Below, piece after piece: positions 18,295 through 26,625 of a DNA stretch of 40,189 nucleotides. Both the position numbers and the translations under genes were made by a program. The stretch is taken from contig CALGQU010000087.1 in NCBI GenBank assembly GCA_937959125.1, positions 1-40,189 of the forward strand, read 5' to 3'. The notes below the pieces were generated by a model, which saw only the letters and a program-made list of their open reading frames with translations, searched no databases and had not been told where the DNA came from. The stretch's first letter is position 1. The number at the start of each line of letters is the position of its first letter. The stretch comes from an uncultured Croceitalea sp. (lineage in GTDB: Bacteria; Bacteroidota; Bacteroidia; Flavobacteriales; Flavobacteriaceae).

Positions 18295-19668
18295 TTATAA
18301 GTTAGGTACCTTGACGCTACCACCTACCCAGCAACTAAAGGTTACTGTTTTACCGGCCATACCAGAGTTAAAAATCATGGTCTTGTCCGGTGCTTTGGCA
18401 GCATAACTGTTTGCGGCACTATTGGCCCTACCGCTTAATGAGGGATCTACCCTACCTGCTTTACGAGCCATTTCCGCAGCTTTCCAGTAAATCGCCCTTT
18501 TCTCAAAAGGAGTAGTTCCACACGCATTTGCACTAGTAGCGTACAAGCTTGCAATCAACAAATACGCTTTGCCATTAGAGGCATTGGCATTGATCGCTTT
18601 TTGTGCATAGTTCCTAGCTTGGGATTTGCTCCCACGCTTTTTCATAATAGTGGAAATCTTATACAGAATATCAGATTTTCTATTGCTATCGGCTTCTAAA
18701 TCCACCGCCTTGTTAAAATCGGCAACGGCACCGTTACTATCCCCTGATTTTGATTTTAACACACCGGCATAAAAATACGCGTCTGCAGATGGGTCCAAGG
18801 CCAATTGTTGCTCAAATAGTTTTTGGAACATGGCATCATCCGTACATTCTTTGGCATACATTCTCCCAACAGCACGCTTTACCCATGTAACATCGCCTTT
18901 CTTTTCTTCAAAGCTCTTTTGGTATAAAGGAACTAGGTTCTCGCAATCTGCCAAGGCCCCTAATTTGGAATCGATACTGCCTGCAACTTTACCCAACAAC
19001 TCTGAATTTCTGGTGTAAATACCCAAATTCTTCTTTTCCTTAGCGGTTAGCGTACCTGCCTCTTCTTTTTGTAATAGTTTGTTGATTTTGTCCGTATACG
19101 ACTTATTGATCACTTCGTTCTGGCCATTGACCTCATCATACACATCAAAAACCTCTTGCAAGTCCTTTTTACCTGCATTGTGCAGATTGACCAAGCTTGA
19201 GAAATAGATATACAATACCTTGGGATTGGTAAAGCTTTTTAAATCAGAGGCGAACGTGGGTTTGATCAGGTCATACAACTGCTCATCAGACGCCAATTTG
19301 TTATCACTCTTATACGTTACTTTTTTCTCTAAAATTTTTGTTGCAGGAAATTTCGCGGGAAAGTACTTGTTACTATCATCGTATAGCGAAAGTAAATCTT
19401 GCTCAAAACCATCTTTATCCGCACCAGAGGAATTCTTGATCTTAAATTTTAAGATACGCTCCCCATAGGTAAAGTTGGCCTTGTTTAAATCTGGGCAATT
19501 ATCGTAGACCATTTTCCATGGCTCGTAAGCAGCGTCATAATTTTTTACCTTGGCGTGCTCAGCATAAATGGAAAGATTGGTCATGCATTCTGGATTCTGC
19601 GCTTGGGCCATACTTAAACCCATAGCCGCTATAATCCCTATCATTGTTAAGTAAAATTTCTTATTCAT
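18295..19668 (-). CDS. Secreted tetratricopeptide-repeat protein
   Basis: The ORF track begins at 19698, but the ATG at 19668 gives a clean signal peptide (MNKKFYLTMIGIIAAMGLSMAQAQ) preceded by AAAATTAAGAAG, so it is preferred. This leaves 457 residues. TPR-like helices are visible in two places: an early block around 20-110, and a later block at about 300-400 (YFYAGVLKSKSGDSNGAVADFNKAV-type A/B helices). Such proteins act as periplasmic adaptors. The gene lies between an outer-membrane barrel gene and lptC, 2 bp from lptC. A role in envelope assembly is inferred from position only. Confidence 0.85.
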   Translation of the reverse strand: MNKKFYLTMIGIIAAMGLSMAQAQNPECMTNLSIYAEHAKVKNYDAAYEPWKMVYDNCPDLNKANFTYGERILKFKIKNSSGADKDGFEQDLLSLYDDSNKYFPAKFPATKILEKKVTYKSDNKLASDEQLYDLIKPTFASDLKSFTNPKVLYIYFSSLVNLHNAGKKDLQEVFDVYDEVNGQNEVINKSYTDKINKLLQKEEAGTLTAKEKKNLGIYTRNSELLGKVAGSIDSKLGALADCENLVPLYQKSFEEKKGDVTWVKRAVGRMYAKECTDDAMFQKLFEQQLALDPSADAYFYAGVLKSKSGDSNGAVADFNKAVDLEADSNRKSDILYKISTIMKKRGSKSQARNYAQKAINANASNGKAYLLIASLYATSANACGTTPFEKRAIYWKAAEMARKAGRVDPSLSGRANSAANSYAAKAPDKTMIFNSGMAGKTVTFSCWVGGSVKVPNL

Positions 19669-19770
19669 CTTCTTAATTTTAAAGCGGTTAATGTACAAAT
19701 TTTTATAAAACTATGTTTGAAAAGACCTGTACAGTGGTGGTTATTTATGAATATTTTAAAAAATGGTTTC

Positions 19771-21036
19771 TTAATTTATTTTTCTTTTAATAAACCATTT
19801 GTCGTTCAAAGACAATCCAACATTCACGAGCAGGTAACTTTCCCGTATTAGGCCTTGGTCCGTTGTTCCCCTTCGCCCTAGTTCAAAACCTAGGTTGACA
19901 TTGGAAAAATTGGCACCCAACGGTAAACCAAAACCAAAAGTTATGCCAAAGTTGTTTATTTCCTTTCCATTGACCAGCAAACCCGTCTGATCGTAACGAA
20001 GCCCTGCACGATACGTGACCCGTTTCAAATACCCGTCGATAGCCCGGTAGTCCGGTATAAAATACGTTCCAAAGGCGATGGAACTCGCATCATCGTAACC
20101 AACATTTTCTTGGCCAATGAAGTCATTGGCAAAAGAACTTAACGCCTGTAAGCTGTATTCTGCCCCTACAAACCATTTTTTATTTTCGCCAAAACCCAAT
20201 CCAAATGTAGCAACAGTAGGAATCTTCAATTCCGTGTTGGCCAAGTTCTGGGCACCCAGATTAATATCGACCGCTTCTATCTCCGCGCCCGTGGTCAAGG
20301 AAAATGAACTAATGCGTTCGCTATTTTGAGAAACTAAATTGACCTGGGTATCCACTCCTATATGGGAATGTAAGGTGTATTTTTTGTTGATGGTAGGAGT
20401 GTAGTTCAAGGCGTAGTTAAAATCAAAACCATTGACCCGGGATTCCCTAATATCCCTAGTGCCGAACAATACGTTTTCCAAACTTTGAATCCTATCAAAG
20501 GTCAAGGTGCCAAAATTAAAGTTAACGGTAGCCCCTAAACTTAGGTTTTTAATAGGCTCATACCCAACGGAAAAAAATACGCGATTGAGCCCTCCGTCAC
20601 CTTCAAAATTGTTGATTATGGTTTCTCCTTGGGCATTTTGATCTTCCGCAAGCAATCTGTACCCAACGGATGAGAATGGCACCAAACCAAAACCTATACC
20701 GGCATTTCTTGCAATAGGCAAACCAATGGCCAAGTATTCAAAAGTGGTGTTCGATACCCGCTGTAGTTCCGTGGCATCTTCCAACCGAAACTCGGTATGT
20801 GCAATGGCCGCCGTATATGTGGTCAATTTTAATTTGGAATACGCTGCCGGGTTCCTAAGGTTGACGTGGATACTATCCGCAAGCAATTGGATACCTCCCA
20901 TCATCTGGTTTTCCGCAGTACCATTGGATCTAAAATCACCAATACCAAAAAAGGAATAGGGAGAAATTGTGCCTTTTTGAGCATTAATGCCAAAAGAAAT
21001 TAGGCAAATTAATGCAATCAGAAATTTTTTGACCAT
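19771..21036 (-). CDS. Outer-membrane beta-barrel protein, FadL/OmpP1-like appearance
   Basis: The 421-residue protein has a signal peptide (FLIALICLISFGINA). Its body shows alternating amphipathic strands typical of a barrel. The mature start, PYSFFGIGDFRSNGTAENQMMGGIQL, resembles the opening of FadL/OmpP1-like and PorV/PorQ-like proteins of Bacteroidota, with NPAAYS following. Its start codon abuts the coaX stop codon directly, so the two are translationally coupled. The conserved flavobacterial order coaX, barrel, TPR, lptC suggests an envelope role. Ligand or partner is unknown. Confidence 0.8.
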   Translation of the reverse strand: MVKKFLIALICLISFGINAQKGTISPYSFFGIGDFRSNGTAENQMMGGIQLLADSIHVNLRNPAAYSKLKLTTYTAAIAHTEFRLEDATELQRVSNTTFEYLAIGLPIARNAGIGFGLVPFSSVGYRLLAEDQNAQGETIINNFEGDGGLNRVFFSVGYEPIKNLSLGATVNFNFGTLTFDRIQSLENVLFGTRDIRESRVNGFDFNYALNYTPTINKKYTLHSHIGVDTQVNLVSQNSERISSFSLTTGAEIEAVDINLGAQNLANTELKIPTVATFGLGFGENKKWFVGAEYSLQALSSFANDFIGQENVGYDDASSIAFGTYFIPDYRAIDGYLKRVTYRAGLRYDQTGLLVNGKEINNFGITFGFGLPLGANFSNVNLGFELGRRGTTDQGLIRESYLLVNVGLSLNDKWFIKRKIN

Positions 21037-21765
21037 CTAGTTTTTATTGTATTCCAGCAGGTAATTCAACCCCTCTAATAGAAATTTAGAATTCGCAAAT
21101 ATGGAATTTTTTAACCGTTTGGCAAAAAATTGGGCGTTGCCGCCTGTTAAAATAACTGTTAAATGTTTAAACCGTTGTTGGTATTGGGCAATTACCCCTT
21201 CCAACTCTAGGGAAATTCCATTCACCACACCGCTATGCATACAGCTTTCCGTAGTATTTCCAATGGTATCCAAAATGGATGCTAATTTTAGCTGCGGTAA
21301 CCCATCGGTTTGGTTGTGCATGGCCCTATACCGCATCTCCGCCCCGGGGGAAATGGCCCCGCCCAAATATTCCCCATAATCGTTGACAAGGTCATAGGTA
21401 ATACAGGTGCCCATATCTATAACCAATACATTGGTGCCGGGATACTTATAAAATGCGGCCGTGGCCAGTGCCATCCTATCAATCCCTAAAGTTTGTGGAG
21501 AGGCATAACTATTTTTGTATGGTATTTTAGAGGTATGGGAAAGCACATGTACTTCACAAAAAAGGGAAAGTACCTTGAATGTTTGATCGGGCACTTTTTT
21601 TACACTTGCAATAATGGCATGGCTGATTTTTGGATACACCTCAAAAAGCCCTTTTATGGTGGCCGTAAATTCCCCTTGTTCGGATTTTTGATCTACCAAA
21701 AGTTTTTTACGCTCAAATACCGCATATTTTATTAGGGTATTCCCAATATCAACAACCAAGTTCAT
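21037..21765 (-). CDS. coaX: Type III pantothenate kinase
   Basis: The 242-residue protein phosphorylates pantothenate in the first step of coenzyme A synthesis. Visible motifs of the ASKHA fold are VDIGNTLIKYAVFE (phosphate 1), TLGIDRMALATAA, VIDMGTCITYD (phosphate 2 and catalytic Asp), GGAISPGAEMR, and SGVVNGISLE (adenosine). It opens the minus-strand envelope run and is separated from upstream tRNA-Phe by a strong terminator. Its promoter must therefore lie within about 70 bp upstream, where no perfect TAnnTTTG box is seen. Confidence 0.95.
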   Translation of the reverse strand: MNLVVDIGNTLIKYAVFERKKLLVDQKSEQGEFTATIKGLFEVYPKISHAIIASVKKVPDQTFKVLSLFCEVHVLSHTSKIPYKNSYASPQTLGIDRMALATAAFYKYPGTNVLVIDMGTCITYDLVNDYGEYLGGAISPGAEMRYRAMHNQTDGLPQLKLASILDTIGNTTESCMHSGVVNGISLELEGVIAQYQQRFKHLTVILTGGNAQFFAKRLKNSIFANSKFLLEGLNYLLEYNKN

Positions 21766-21834
21766 TTCTGCTATTTTTTAAACCCCATCGCCGCTAAAAT
21801 AGCATTTATTAAAGCAAACCTTTCTAAAAAATTA

Positions 21835-21868
21835 CCACAAAAAAACCCGCAGATTGCGGGTTTTTTTG

Positions 21869-21871
<3 letters not shown>
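21835..21871 (-). terminator. Intrinsic terminator directly after tRNA-Phe
   Basis: The two 16-bp arms CCACAAAAAAACCCGC and GCGGGTTTTTTTGTGG are perfect inverted repeats around a 5-nt loop. The GC core plus T7 is a textbook terminator in both directions. The outer arm includes the last bases of the tRNA acceptor stem, so the terminator is fused to the tRNA gene end. It isolates the tRNA from coaX. Confidence 0.9.
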
Positions 21872-21941
<70 letters not shown>

Positions 21942-21959
21942 TGCTTAACAAAGCGGCTG

Positions 21960-21990
21960 CAAATATAATTTCAAAAATAGGATTTACCAA
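21960..21990 (-). promoter_or_regulatory. Promoter of tRNA-Phe (TTG-N20-TATATTTG)
   Basis: On the minus strand TTG (21988-21990) is followed after 20 bp by TATATTTG (21960-21967). This is a perfect match to the Bacteroidota sigma-ABfr consensus TTG...TAnnTTTG. The expected start site falls about 10 nt before the tRNA 5' end, leaving a short leader for RNase P to remove. Confidence 0.8.
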
Positions 21991-22167
21991 TAAAAAAATT
22001 AAAAATTCGGGTTTTCTTTTCCCTTAGCAACACAACCCATACCCTATTGGAAAACTGTCCTACCATTTATACGCTTTTTTCTACCAGTTATATAAATACC
22101 CAAAACATGTGGGTGACCTTTGTATATTTTTGGGTCCAACTAATAACCGAGACAAACATAAGGTAGT

Positions 22168-22269
22168 ATGAACACTATAGATCAAAAATTAGGCTATATC
22201 TTCTGGTATGGAGTCGTAGCCGTTTCCGTTATCTTATTGGCCAACAGCTTAATACTGTTCTTTAGCTAG
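22168..22269 (+). CDS. Putative 33-residue single-span membrane peptide
   Basis: This ORF is too short for the ORF track. It begins with ATG after AAGGTAGT and encodes a short polar start (MNTIDQKLGYIFWYG) followed by a hydrophobic stretch (VVAVSVILLANSLILFF) ending in Ser-stop. The composition is that of a one-helix membrane peptide. TATTTTTG, a match to the -7 consensus TAnnTTTG, lies at 22125-22132, which would give a leader of about 30 nt; a -33 TTG at proper spacing is missing. The stop is one base before the convergent GH32 stop. The region is otherwise unexplained, and the ORF could still be chance. Confidence 0.45.
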   Translation: MNTIDQKLGYIFWYGVVAVSVILLANSLILFFS

Positions 22270-22270
22270 T

Positions 22271-23830
22271 TCAGTTTTTCCAAATGGATGCCATGGTGCT
22301 TTTTTGGAAACCTCCGATTTCCAGATGGGTTCCGGTGTTATTTTGAAGCGTAACCGTAGTATACGACTCCGTAGGGAAAAGCTGTACGGTCATTACATTT
22401 TGCCCGCCATTAACAAAAAGCTCCAAAGAGGAACTATCTAAAAGCATACGGATTTCTTGCTGCTCTTGCCCAAAATCATCCAACGCCATATACTGCAAGG
22501 TATTGGCAAAATTGGGTTGAAAATCTTTTAAACCGGAATTGGTCCTATCCAAAATGACCAAATTGGAGGTCCCATCAAAAGTGATGCCCACGCGCTCCCC
22601 TTTTTCATTACTCAGTTCCATCTTAAAATCTTTATTGGTCGTTGTAAACACGATTTCGGATTGCTGCAAACCCTCTTCAAAGAACAAGTTCTTTTCGGAA
22701 TTTGGCTCCAAAGTCATGGAAGTCACTGTATTTCTTTGGATAAGGGCATCCAATTGAGGTACGGGATAATTCCTTAAGGCGTAGGTATCCCCATTTTTAT
22801 GCAGGCTTAATTCCCTAGGAACCGTCATGGCACTTCTCCATGTTGTGGTGGGGGTGGTTACCGCATACTGCCAGTTACTCATCCACCCTATAAAAATGCG
22901 TTTATCATCTGGGGTATTGTTATAGGTAACCCCGGCATAATTATCCGTTCCCCAATCCAACCATTTGTAAGTGGTTTGATCGGAAGTAAAGGTAGTCCCA
23001 TCAAAATCCCCAACAAAATATTGGGTGCCACTGCCCCCATTAGGACCGCCTGTTCCAATACTAATAATCAGCACCCATTTTTCCTCATCCGTACCTTCCA
23101 CTTTTAATTTAAAAAGGTCCGGGCATTCCCAAACCCCGCCATGGGCCCCTTGGGTTTTTCCAAAAGTGCTTAGCAACTTCCATTCCTTTAGGTTTTTTGA
23201 AGCATAGAATTGGGTATGGTCTCCGGCAACCAAGGCCATGATCCATTTCTCGGTTTCCTCATGCCAAAAGACCTTTGGATCCCTAAAATCCTTTAAGGTC
23301 GTGTTGTCAATTACGGGATTATTCGCATATTTAATCCAAGTATCCCCATTGTCCAAACTATAGGCAATACCTTGGGTCTGGGTATTGGTACCACCCGTTT
23401 TTTCAATATCCATTCTAAAGTAGGTATAGATAGCCACTAGTGGAACTTTACCATCCTTACCAAAACCAGAGGTGTTGTTTTTATCCACTATGGCACTACC
23501 AGAAAAAATAAAGCCTTTTTCATCTGGAAAAAGCGCTATGGGTTTATGCTCCCAATGCACCAAATCTTTACTAACGGCATGCCCCCAATGCATAGGTCCC
23601 CAAACAGTAGCATCTGGATAATATTGATAGAATAAATGGTATACCCCTGCATGATATACCAATCCGTTGGGATCGTTCATCCAATGGGCTTGCGGCGAAA
23701 AATGAAATTGTGGCCTAAAGGGCTCCTCATACAAAGCAGCAGTTTCCTGCGACAAAAAAGGATTGGTTTTAGCTTGTTCCTTGCAACAAATGAACAACAA
23801 AGACACAATTAAAAAGATTAGCTTTTTCAT
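22271..23830 (-). CDS. Glycoside hydrolase family 32 (fructan/sucrose hydrolase), lipoprotein
   Basis: The 519-residue protein has a lipoprotein-type signal (SLLFICC) and a five-bladed propeller catalytic domain. The three GH32 acidic motifs are present: HWMNDPNGLVYH (nucleophile Asp), FRDPKVFW (transition-state Asp) and WECPDLF (acid/base Glu). The last roughly 150 residues form the usual beta-sandwich. GH32 enzymes cleave beta-fructosyl bonds in levan, inulin or sucrose. As a lipoprotein it may act at the cell surface or in the periplasm. No SusC/SusD, fructokinase or hybrid two-component gene is adjacent, so it is not part of a normal polysaccharide utilisation locus here. Confidence 0.93.
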   Translation of the reverse strand: MKKLIFLIVSLLFICCKEQAKTNPFLSQETAALYEEPFRPQFHFSPQAHWMNDPNGLVYHAGVYHLFYQYYPDATVWGPMHWGHAVSKDLVHWEHKPIALFPDEKGFIFSGSAIVDKNNTSGFGKDGKVPLVAIYTYFRMDIEKTGGTNTQTQGIAYSLDNGDTWIKYANNPVIDNTTLKDFRDPKVFWHEETEKWIMALVAGDHTQFYASKNLKEWKLLSTFGKTQGAHGGVWECPDLFKLKVEGTDEEKWVLIISIGTGGPNGGSGTQYFVGDFDGTTFTSDQTTYKWLDWGTDNYAGVTYNNTPDDKRIFIGWMSNWQYAVTTPTTTWRSAMTVPRELSLHKNGDTYALRNYPVPQLDALIQRNTVTSMTLEPNSEKNLFFEEGLQQSEIVFTTTNKDFKMELSNEKGERVGITFDGTSNLVILDRTNSGLKDFQPNFANTLQYMALDDFGQEQQEIRMLLDSSSLELFVNGGQNVMTVQLFPTESYTTVTLQNNTGTHLEIGGFQKSTMASIWKN

Positions 23831-23906
23831 TGGATATGGTTAATTAGCGATAGAAAGATAAGCAATCCAGAATTTAAAAATTATCTTAGCTTACTCAAAA
23901 AGCGCC

Positions 23907-24413
23907 ATGCATTTTAAGCTGTTCTACATAGCGGTATTATTTTTCATGCCATTCGTTTTTTCCCAAAAAACGATTGACGGGACGCTTGCCAAGTTCAATA
24001 CCCAAAGTGTTCCCTATATTTCTGTAAACGAGCTTAAAAACCATAACCAATCCTTTCTTTTGGATACTAGGAAAAAGGAAGAATTTAACGTAAGCCATCT
24101 CAGCCAAGCCCATTGGGTAGGTTACGAGACGTTTAATATTGCTGCCGTAGAACAACTTATTCCAGACAAGAACAGTTCGATTGTGGTCTATTGCTCCATT
24201 GGGGTACGGTCTGAAGATATTGGGGAAAAACTTAAAAAAGCGGGATACTCCAATGTTAAAAACCTTTACGGCGGTATTTTTCAATGGAAAGCAGATGGGG
24301 AACTTGTCTTTGATCCCTCTGGAAATTCCACCGAAAAAGTCCATGCCTTTAGTAAGCAATGGGGTAAATTATTGACCAACGCCCAGAAAATCTACAGCAT
24401 AAAACCAGAATGA
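23907..24413 (+). CDS. Secreted rhodanese-like (sulfurtransferase) domain protein
   Basis: The 168-residue protein has a signal peptide (FYIAVLFFMPFVFSQ) and one rhodanese domain. The active-site loop is VVYCSIGVRSEDI, with the catalytic Cys and the Arg closing a CxxxxR loop. Upstream, LLDTRKKEEFNVSHL matches the conserved D-x-R motif. Rhodaneses carry sulfur (or selenium) as a Cys persulfide, and some bind arsenate or act as phosphatases. It is the first gene of the plus-strand run and is followed after one base by the DUF2064 transferase, so it probably belongs to the same pathway. Export to the periplasm is odd for a pathway whose next enzymes are cytosolic. Confidence 0.9.
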   Translation: MHFKLFYIAVLFFMPFVFSQKTIDGTLAKFNTQSVPYISVNELKNHNQSFLLDTRKKEEFNVSHLSQAHWVGYETFNIAAVEQLIPDKNSSIVVYCSIGVRSEDIGEKLKKAGYSNVKNLYGGIFQWKADGELVFDPSGNSTEKVHAFSKQWGKLLTNAQKIYSIKPE

Positions 24414-24414
24414 C

Positions 24415-25038
24415 TTGAAAAAAAATTCGGAAAACCTACTTTTAATTTTTACCAGAAACCCTGAATTGGGAAAATGCAAGACCCGGTTGGCAGCAACGGT
24501 CGGGGATAAAACCGCTTTGGATATTTATAATTTTCTTTTGGACCACACGGTCAAGGTCACCAAAGACCTTCCCCTGGACAAGAAAGTGTATTATTCCGAA
24601 GAAATTTGGGACAAGGACATCTGGAACCCTACCTATTTTAAAAAGGAACTGCAACAAGGCATCGATTTGGGGGAACGGATGCACAATGCTTTTAAAACAG
24701 GGTTCAAACAAGGTTATAAAAAAATATGTATTATTGGGAGTGATATGTTCGATATTTCCCAGGACGATCTATCCAAGGCATTTGAAAGCTTGGGCAAACA
24801 CGAATATGTTGTGGGCCCTGCTGAGGATGGCGGGTATTACCTATTGGGAATGACGGTATTGAACAAAACACTTTTTCAGGATAAAGCCTGGGGAACCGGC
24901 AATGTACTAAAGGACACGCTTTCTGATTTAAAGGACAAATCCTACCAGCTATTGGACCAAAGAAACGATGTAGATTTGTACGAGGATATTCAAGATATTG
25001 CCGCTTTTCAACCTTTTTTAAAATCAATAAAAAAATGA
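24415..25038 (+). CDS. TIGR04282/DUF2064-family transferase (arsenosugar-associated)
   Basis: The 207-residue protein has a nucleotidyl/glycosyltransferase-A fold. The N-terminal motif LIFTRNPELGKCKTRLA is the family hallmark (GxxKTRL). A metal-site-like IGSDMFDISQDDL lies near residue 107, and VGPAEDGGYYLLGM near 135. NCBI names this family an arsenosugar biosynthesis glycosyltransferase (formerly rSAM/selenodomain-associated transferase 1); direct biochemistry is thin. The start codon is TTG one base after the rhodanese stop. No ATG occurs before residue 80, and the conserved motif begins by residue 10, so TTG is well supported. It overlaps the phosphorylase by 4 bp. Confidence 0.88.
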   Translation: MKKNSENLLLIFTRNPELGKCKTRLAATVGDKTALDIYNFLLDHTVKVTKDLPLDKKVYYSEEIWDKDIWNPTYFKKELQQGIDLGERMHNAFKTGFKQGYKKICIIGSDMFDISQDDLSKAFESLGKHEYVVGPAEDGGYYLLGMTVLNKTLFQDKAWGTGNVLKDTLSDLKDKSYQLLDQRNDVDLYEDIQDIAAFQPFLKSIKK

Positions 25039-25850
25039 CCCAAAAACAATTAGACGAATCCGTTGCGCATTTAAAGAGCAAAGGATTTGATGCCCCGGAA
25101 ATTGGTATCGTATTAGGTACAGGTCTAGGACAGCTCGTAGCAGAGATAGAACATCCCATAGAAGCGCATTATAACCATATCCCTTACTTTCCTTTGGCTA
25201 CGGTAGAGTTCCACACCGGCAAACTCATTTTTGGCACTATTGGCGATAAGAAAGTGGTGGTCATGCAGGGGCGTTTCCACTTGTATGAAGGTTATGATTT
25301 TTCTGATGTTACCTATCCCATACGCGTTATGCACCAACTGGGGATCCAAAAGCTTTTTATATCCAATGCGGCGGGAGCGATCAATCTTAATTTTACCAAA
25401 GGGGATATCATGCTTCTTGAAGATCATATCAATTTACAAGGGGGATCACCTTTAGCTTTTAAGAATGTTGCAGAATTTGGCGATCGCTTTGTGGATATGA
25501 TGGAACCCTATGATGTGGACATGCGACAAAAACTTGAAAAAATTGCCAAGCGGGAATCCATATCGCTCCAAAAAGGGGTTTATGCATCCGTTGTAGGGCC
25601 ACAATTGGAGACCAAAGCGGAATACCGTATGCTAAAGCTAATGGGTGCCGATGCCGTGGGCATGAGTACGGTTCCTGAGGTCATCGTGGCCAACCACCTT
25701 AGACTTCCGGTAGTTGCGGTTTCCGTCTTAACGGATGAATGTGACCCAGATAATCTGCAACCCGTGGATATCCAAGAAATTATAGCCATTGCGGGACGTA
25801 CGGAACCCAAAATGATTATATTGTTCAAAGAATTGCTCAAAGAAATTTAA
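25035..25850 (+). CDS. Purine nucleoside phosphorylase, trimeric type
   Basis: The 271-residue protein belongs to the PNP/MTAP family (trimeric class). Motifs are GIVLGTGLGQL (phosphate loop), MQGRFHLYEGY, SNAAGAINLNFTKGDIM, and the long GPQLETKAEYRML...GADAVGMSTVPEV. The VLTDECDP segment carries a purine-site region. The reaction is phosphorolysis of purine nucleosides to free base and (deoxy)ribose-1-phosphate in the cytosol. The gene overlaps the TIGR04282 transferase by 4 bp and precedes the TIGR04283 transferase. It could therefore serve a nucleoside-derived natural-product pathway rather than, or as well as, purine salvage. Confidence 0.94.
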   Translation: MTQKQLDESVAHLKSKGFDAPEIGIVLGTGLGQLVAEIEHPIEAHYNHIPYFPLATVEFHTGKLIFGTIGDKKVVVMQGRFHLYEGYDFSDVTYPIRVMHQLGIQKLFISNAAGAINLNFTKGDIMLLEDHINLQGGSPLAFKNVAEFGDRFVDMMEPYDVDMRQKLEKIAKRESISLQKGVYASVVGPQLETKAEYRMLKLMGADAVGMSTVPEVIVANHLRLPVVAVSVLTDECDPDNLQPVDIQEIIAIAGRTEPKMIILFKELLKEI

Positions 25851-25920
25851 ACAAAACCCGGTAAGTGGCTCCTAAATTTGGCTACATATAACCTATACAA
25901 CACCCACATTGATCACAGCA

Positions 25921-26619
25921 ATGGACCGCCCCAAGATTAGCATTGTAATTCCTGTCTTAAATGAGGTCAACATCATTGGAAACCTCATCACCTATCTTAA
26001 AAACCAAGCCTCCGGTAAACATATCTTGGAAATTGTAGTTGTTGATGGTGGCAGTAAGGACGGTACGCTTAAAATGTTGCAAGCAACTGATGCAAGGGTC
26101 GTCCACTCTAAAAAAGGTAGGGCAAGACAAATGAACGCCGGGGCAAAAAATGCGATGGGGGAACTGCTTTATTTTTTGCATGCAGATACTTTCCCGCCCA
26201 AAAACTATGACGCACTTATCATGGATGCCTACGTTACGGGGGCAGAAACCGGGTGCTTTAGAATGTCTTTTGATACTAAGAATCCCATACTCGGTTTTTT
26301 TGCTTGGTTATCCAGGATCAACCATACCCTATGTAGGGGCGGCGATCAGTCTTTGTTCATTACCAAAGCCCTTTTTGAGCGGCATGGAGGATTTAATGAG
26401 GCCTACCTGATCTACGAAGATTCCGAGTTTATCATGAGACTTTATAAGACTACCCGTTTCACCGTTTTACCGCAAAAAGTAATTACCTCTGCAAGAAAGT
26501 ATCGGCAAAAAGGCTGGCTACGGGTACAATTCCATTTTGGAATGATCCACCTAAAAAATAGATTGGGTGCGGGACCAGATGAGCTGTATGATTATTACAC
26601 TAAAAAACTACTTATGTAA
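25921..26619 (+). CDS. TIGR04283-family GT2 glycosyltransferase (arsenosugar-associated)
   Basis: The ORF track starts at a TTG (25909), but the ATG at 25921 gives MDRPKISIVIPVLNE, the normal opening of a GT2 domain, so 232 residues are preferred. Visible are VVDGGSKDGTL (nucleotide binding), KGRARQMNAGA (a hallmark of this family) and LHADTFPP as the DxD-like metal motif. The gene follows the phosphorylase by 70 bp; a TAAATTTG box at 25873-25880 may give some independent transcription. NCBI names TIGR04283 an arsenosugar biosynthesis glycosyltransferase; it typically pairs with TIGR04282, as here. The sugar donor and acceptor are not readable from sequence. Confidence 0.88.
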   Translation: MDRPKISIVIPVLNEVNIIGNLITYLKNQASGKHILEIVVVDGGSKDGTLKMLQATDARVVHSKKGRARQMNAGAKNAMGELLYFLHADTFPPKNYDALIMDAYVTGAETGCFRMSFDTKNPILGFFAWLSRINHTLCRGGDQSLFITKALFERHGGFNEAYLIYEDSEFIMRLYKTTRFTVLPQKVITSARKYRQKGWLRVQFHFGMIHLKNRLGAGPDELYDYYTKKLLM

Positions 26620-26625
26620 AGCGAC

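Noticed and set aside
24731-25159. 142-residue minus-strand ORF
   Set aside because: It is antisense across two well-supported genes (TIGR04282 transferase and phosphorylase), with Cys/Pro-rich composition typical of a shadow frame.
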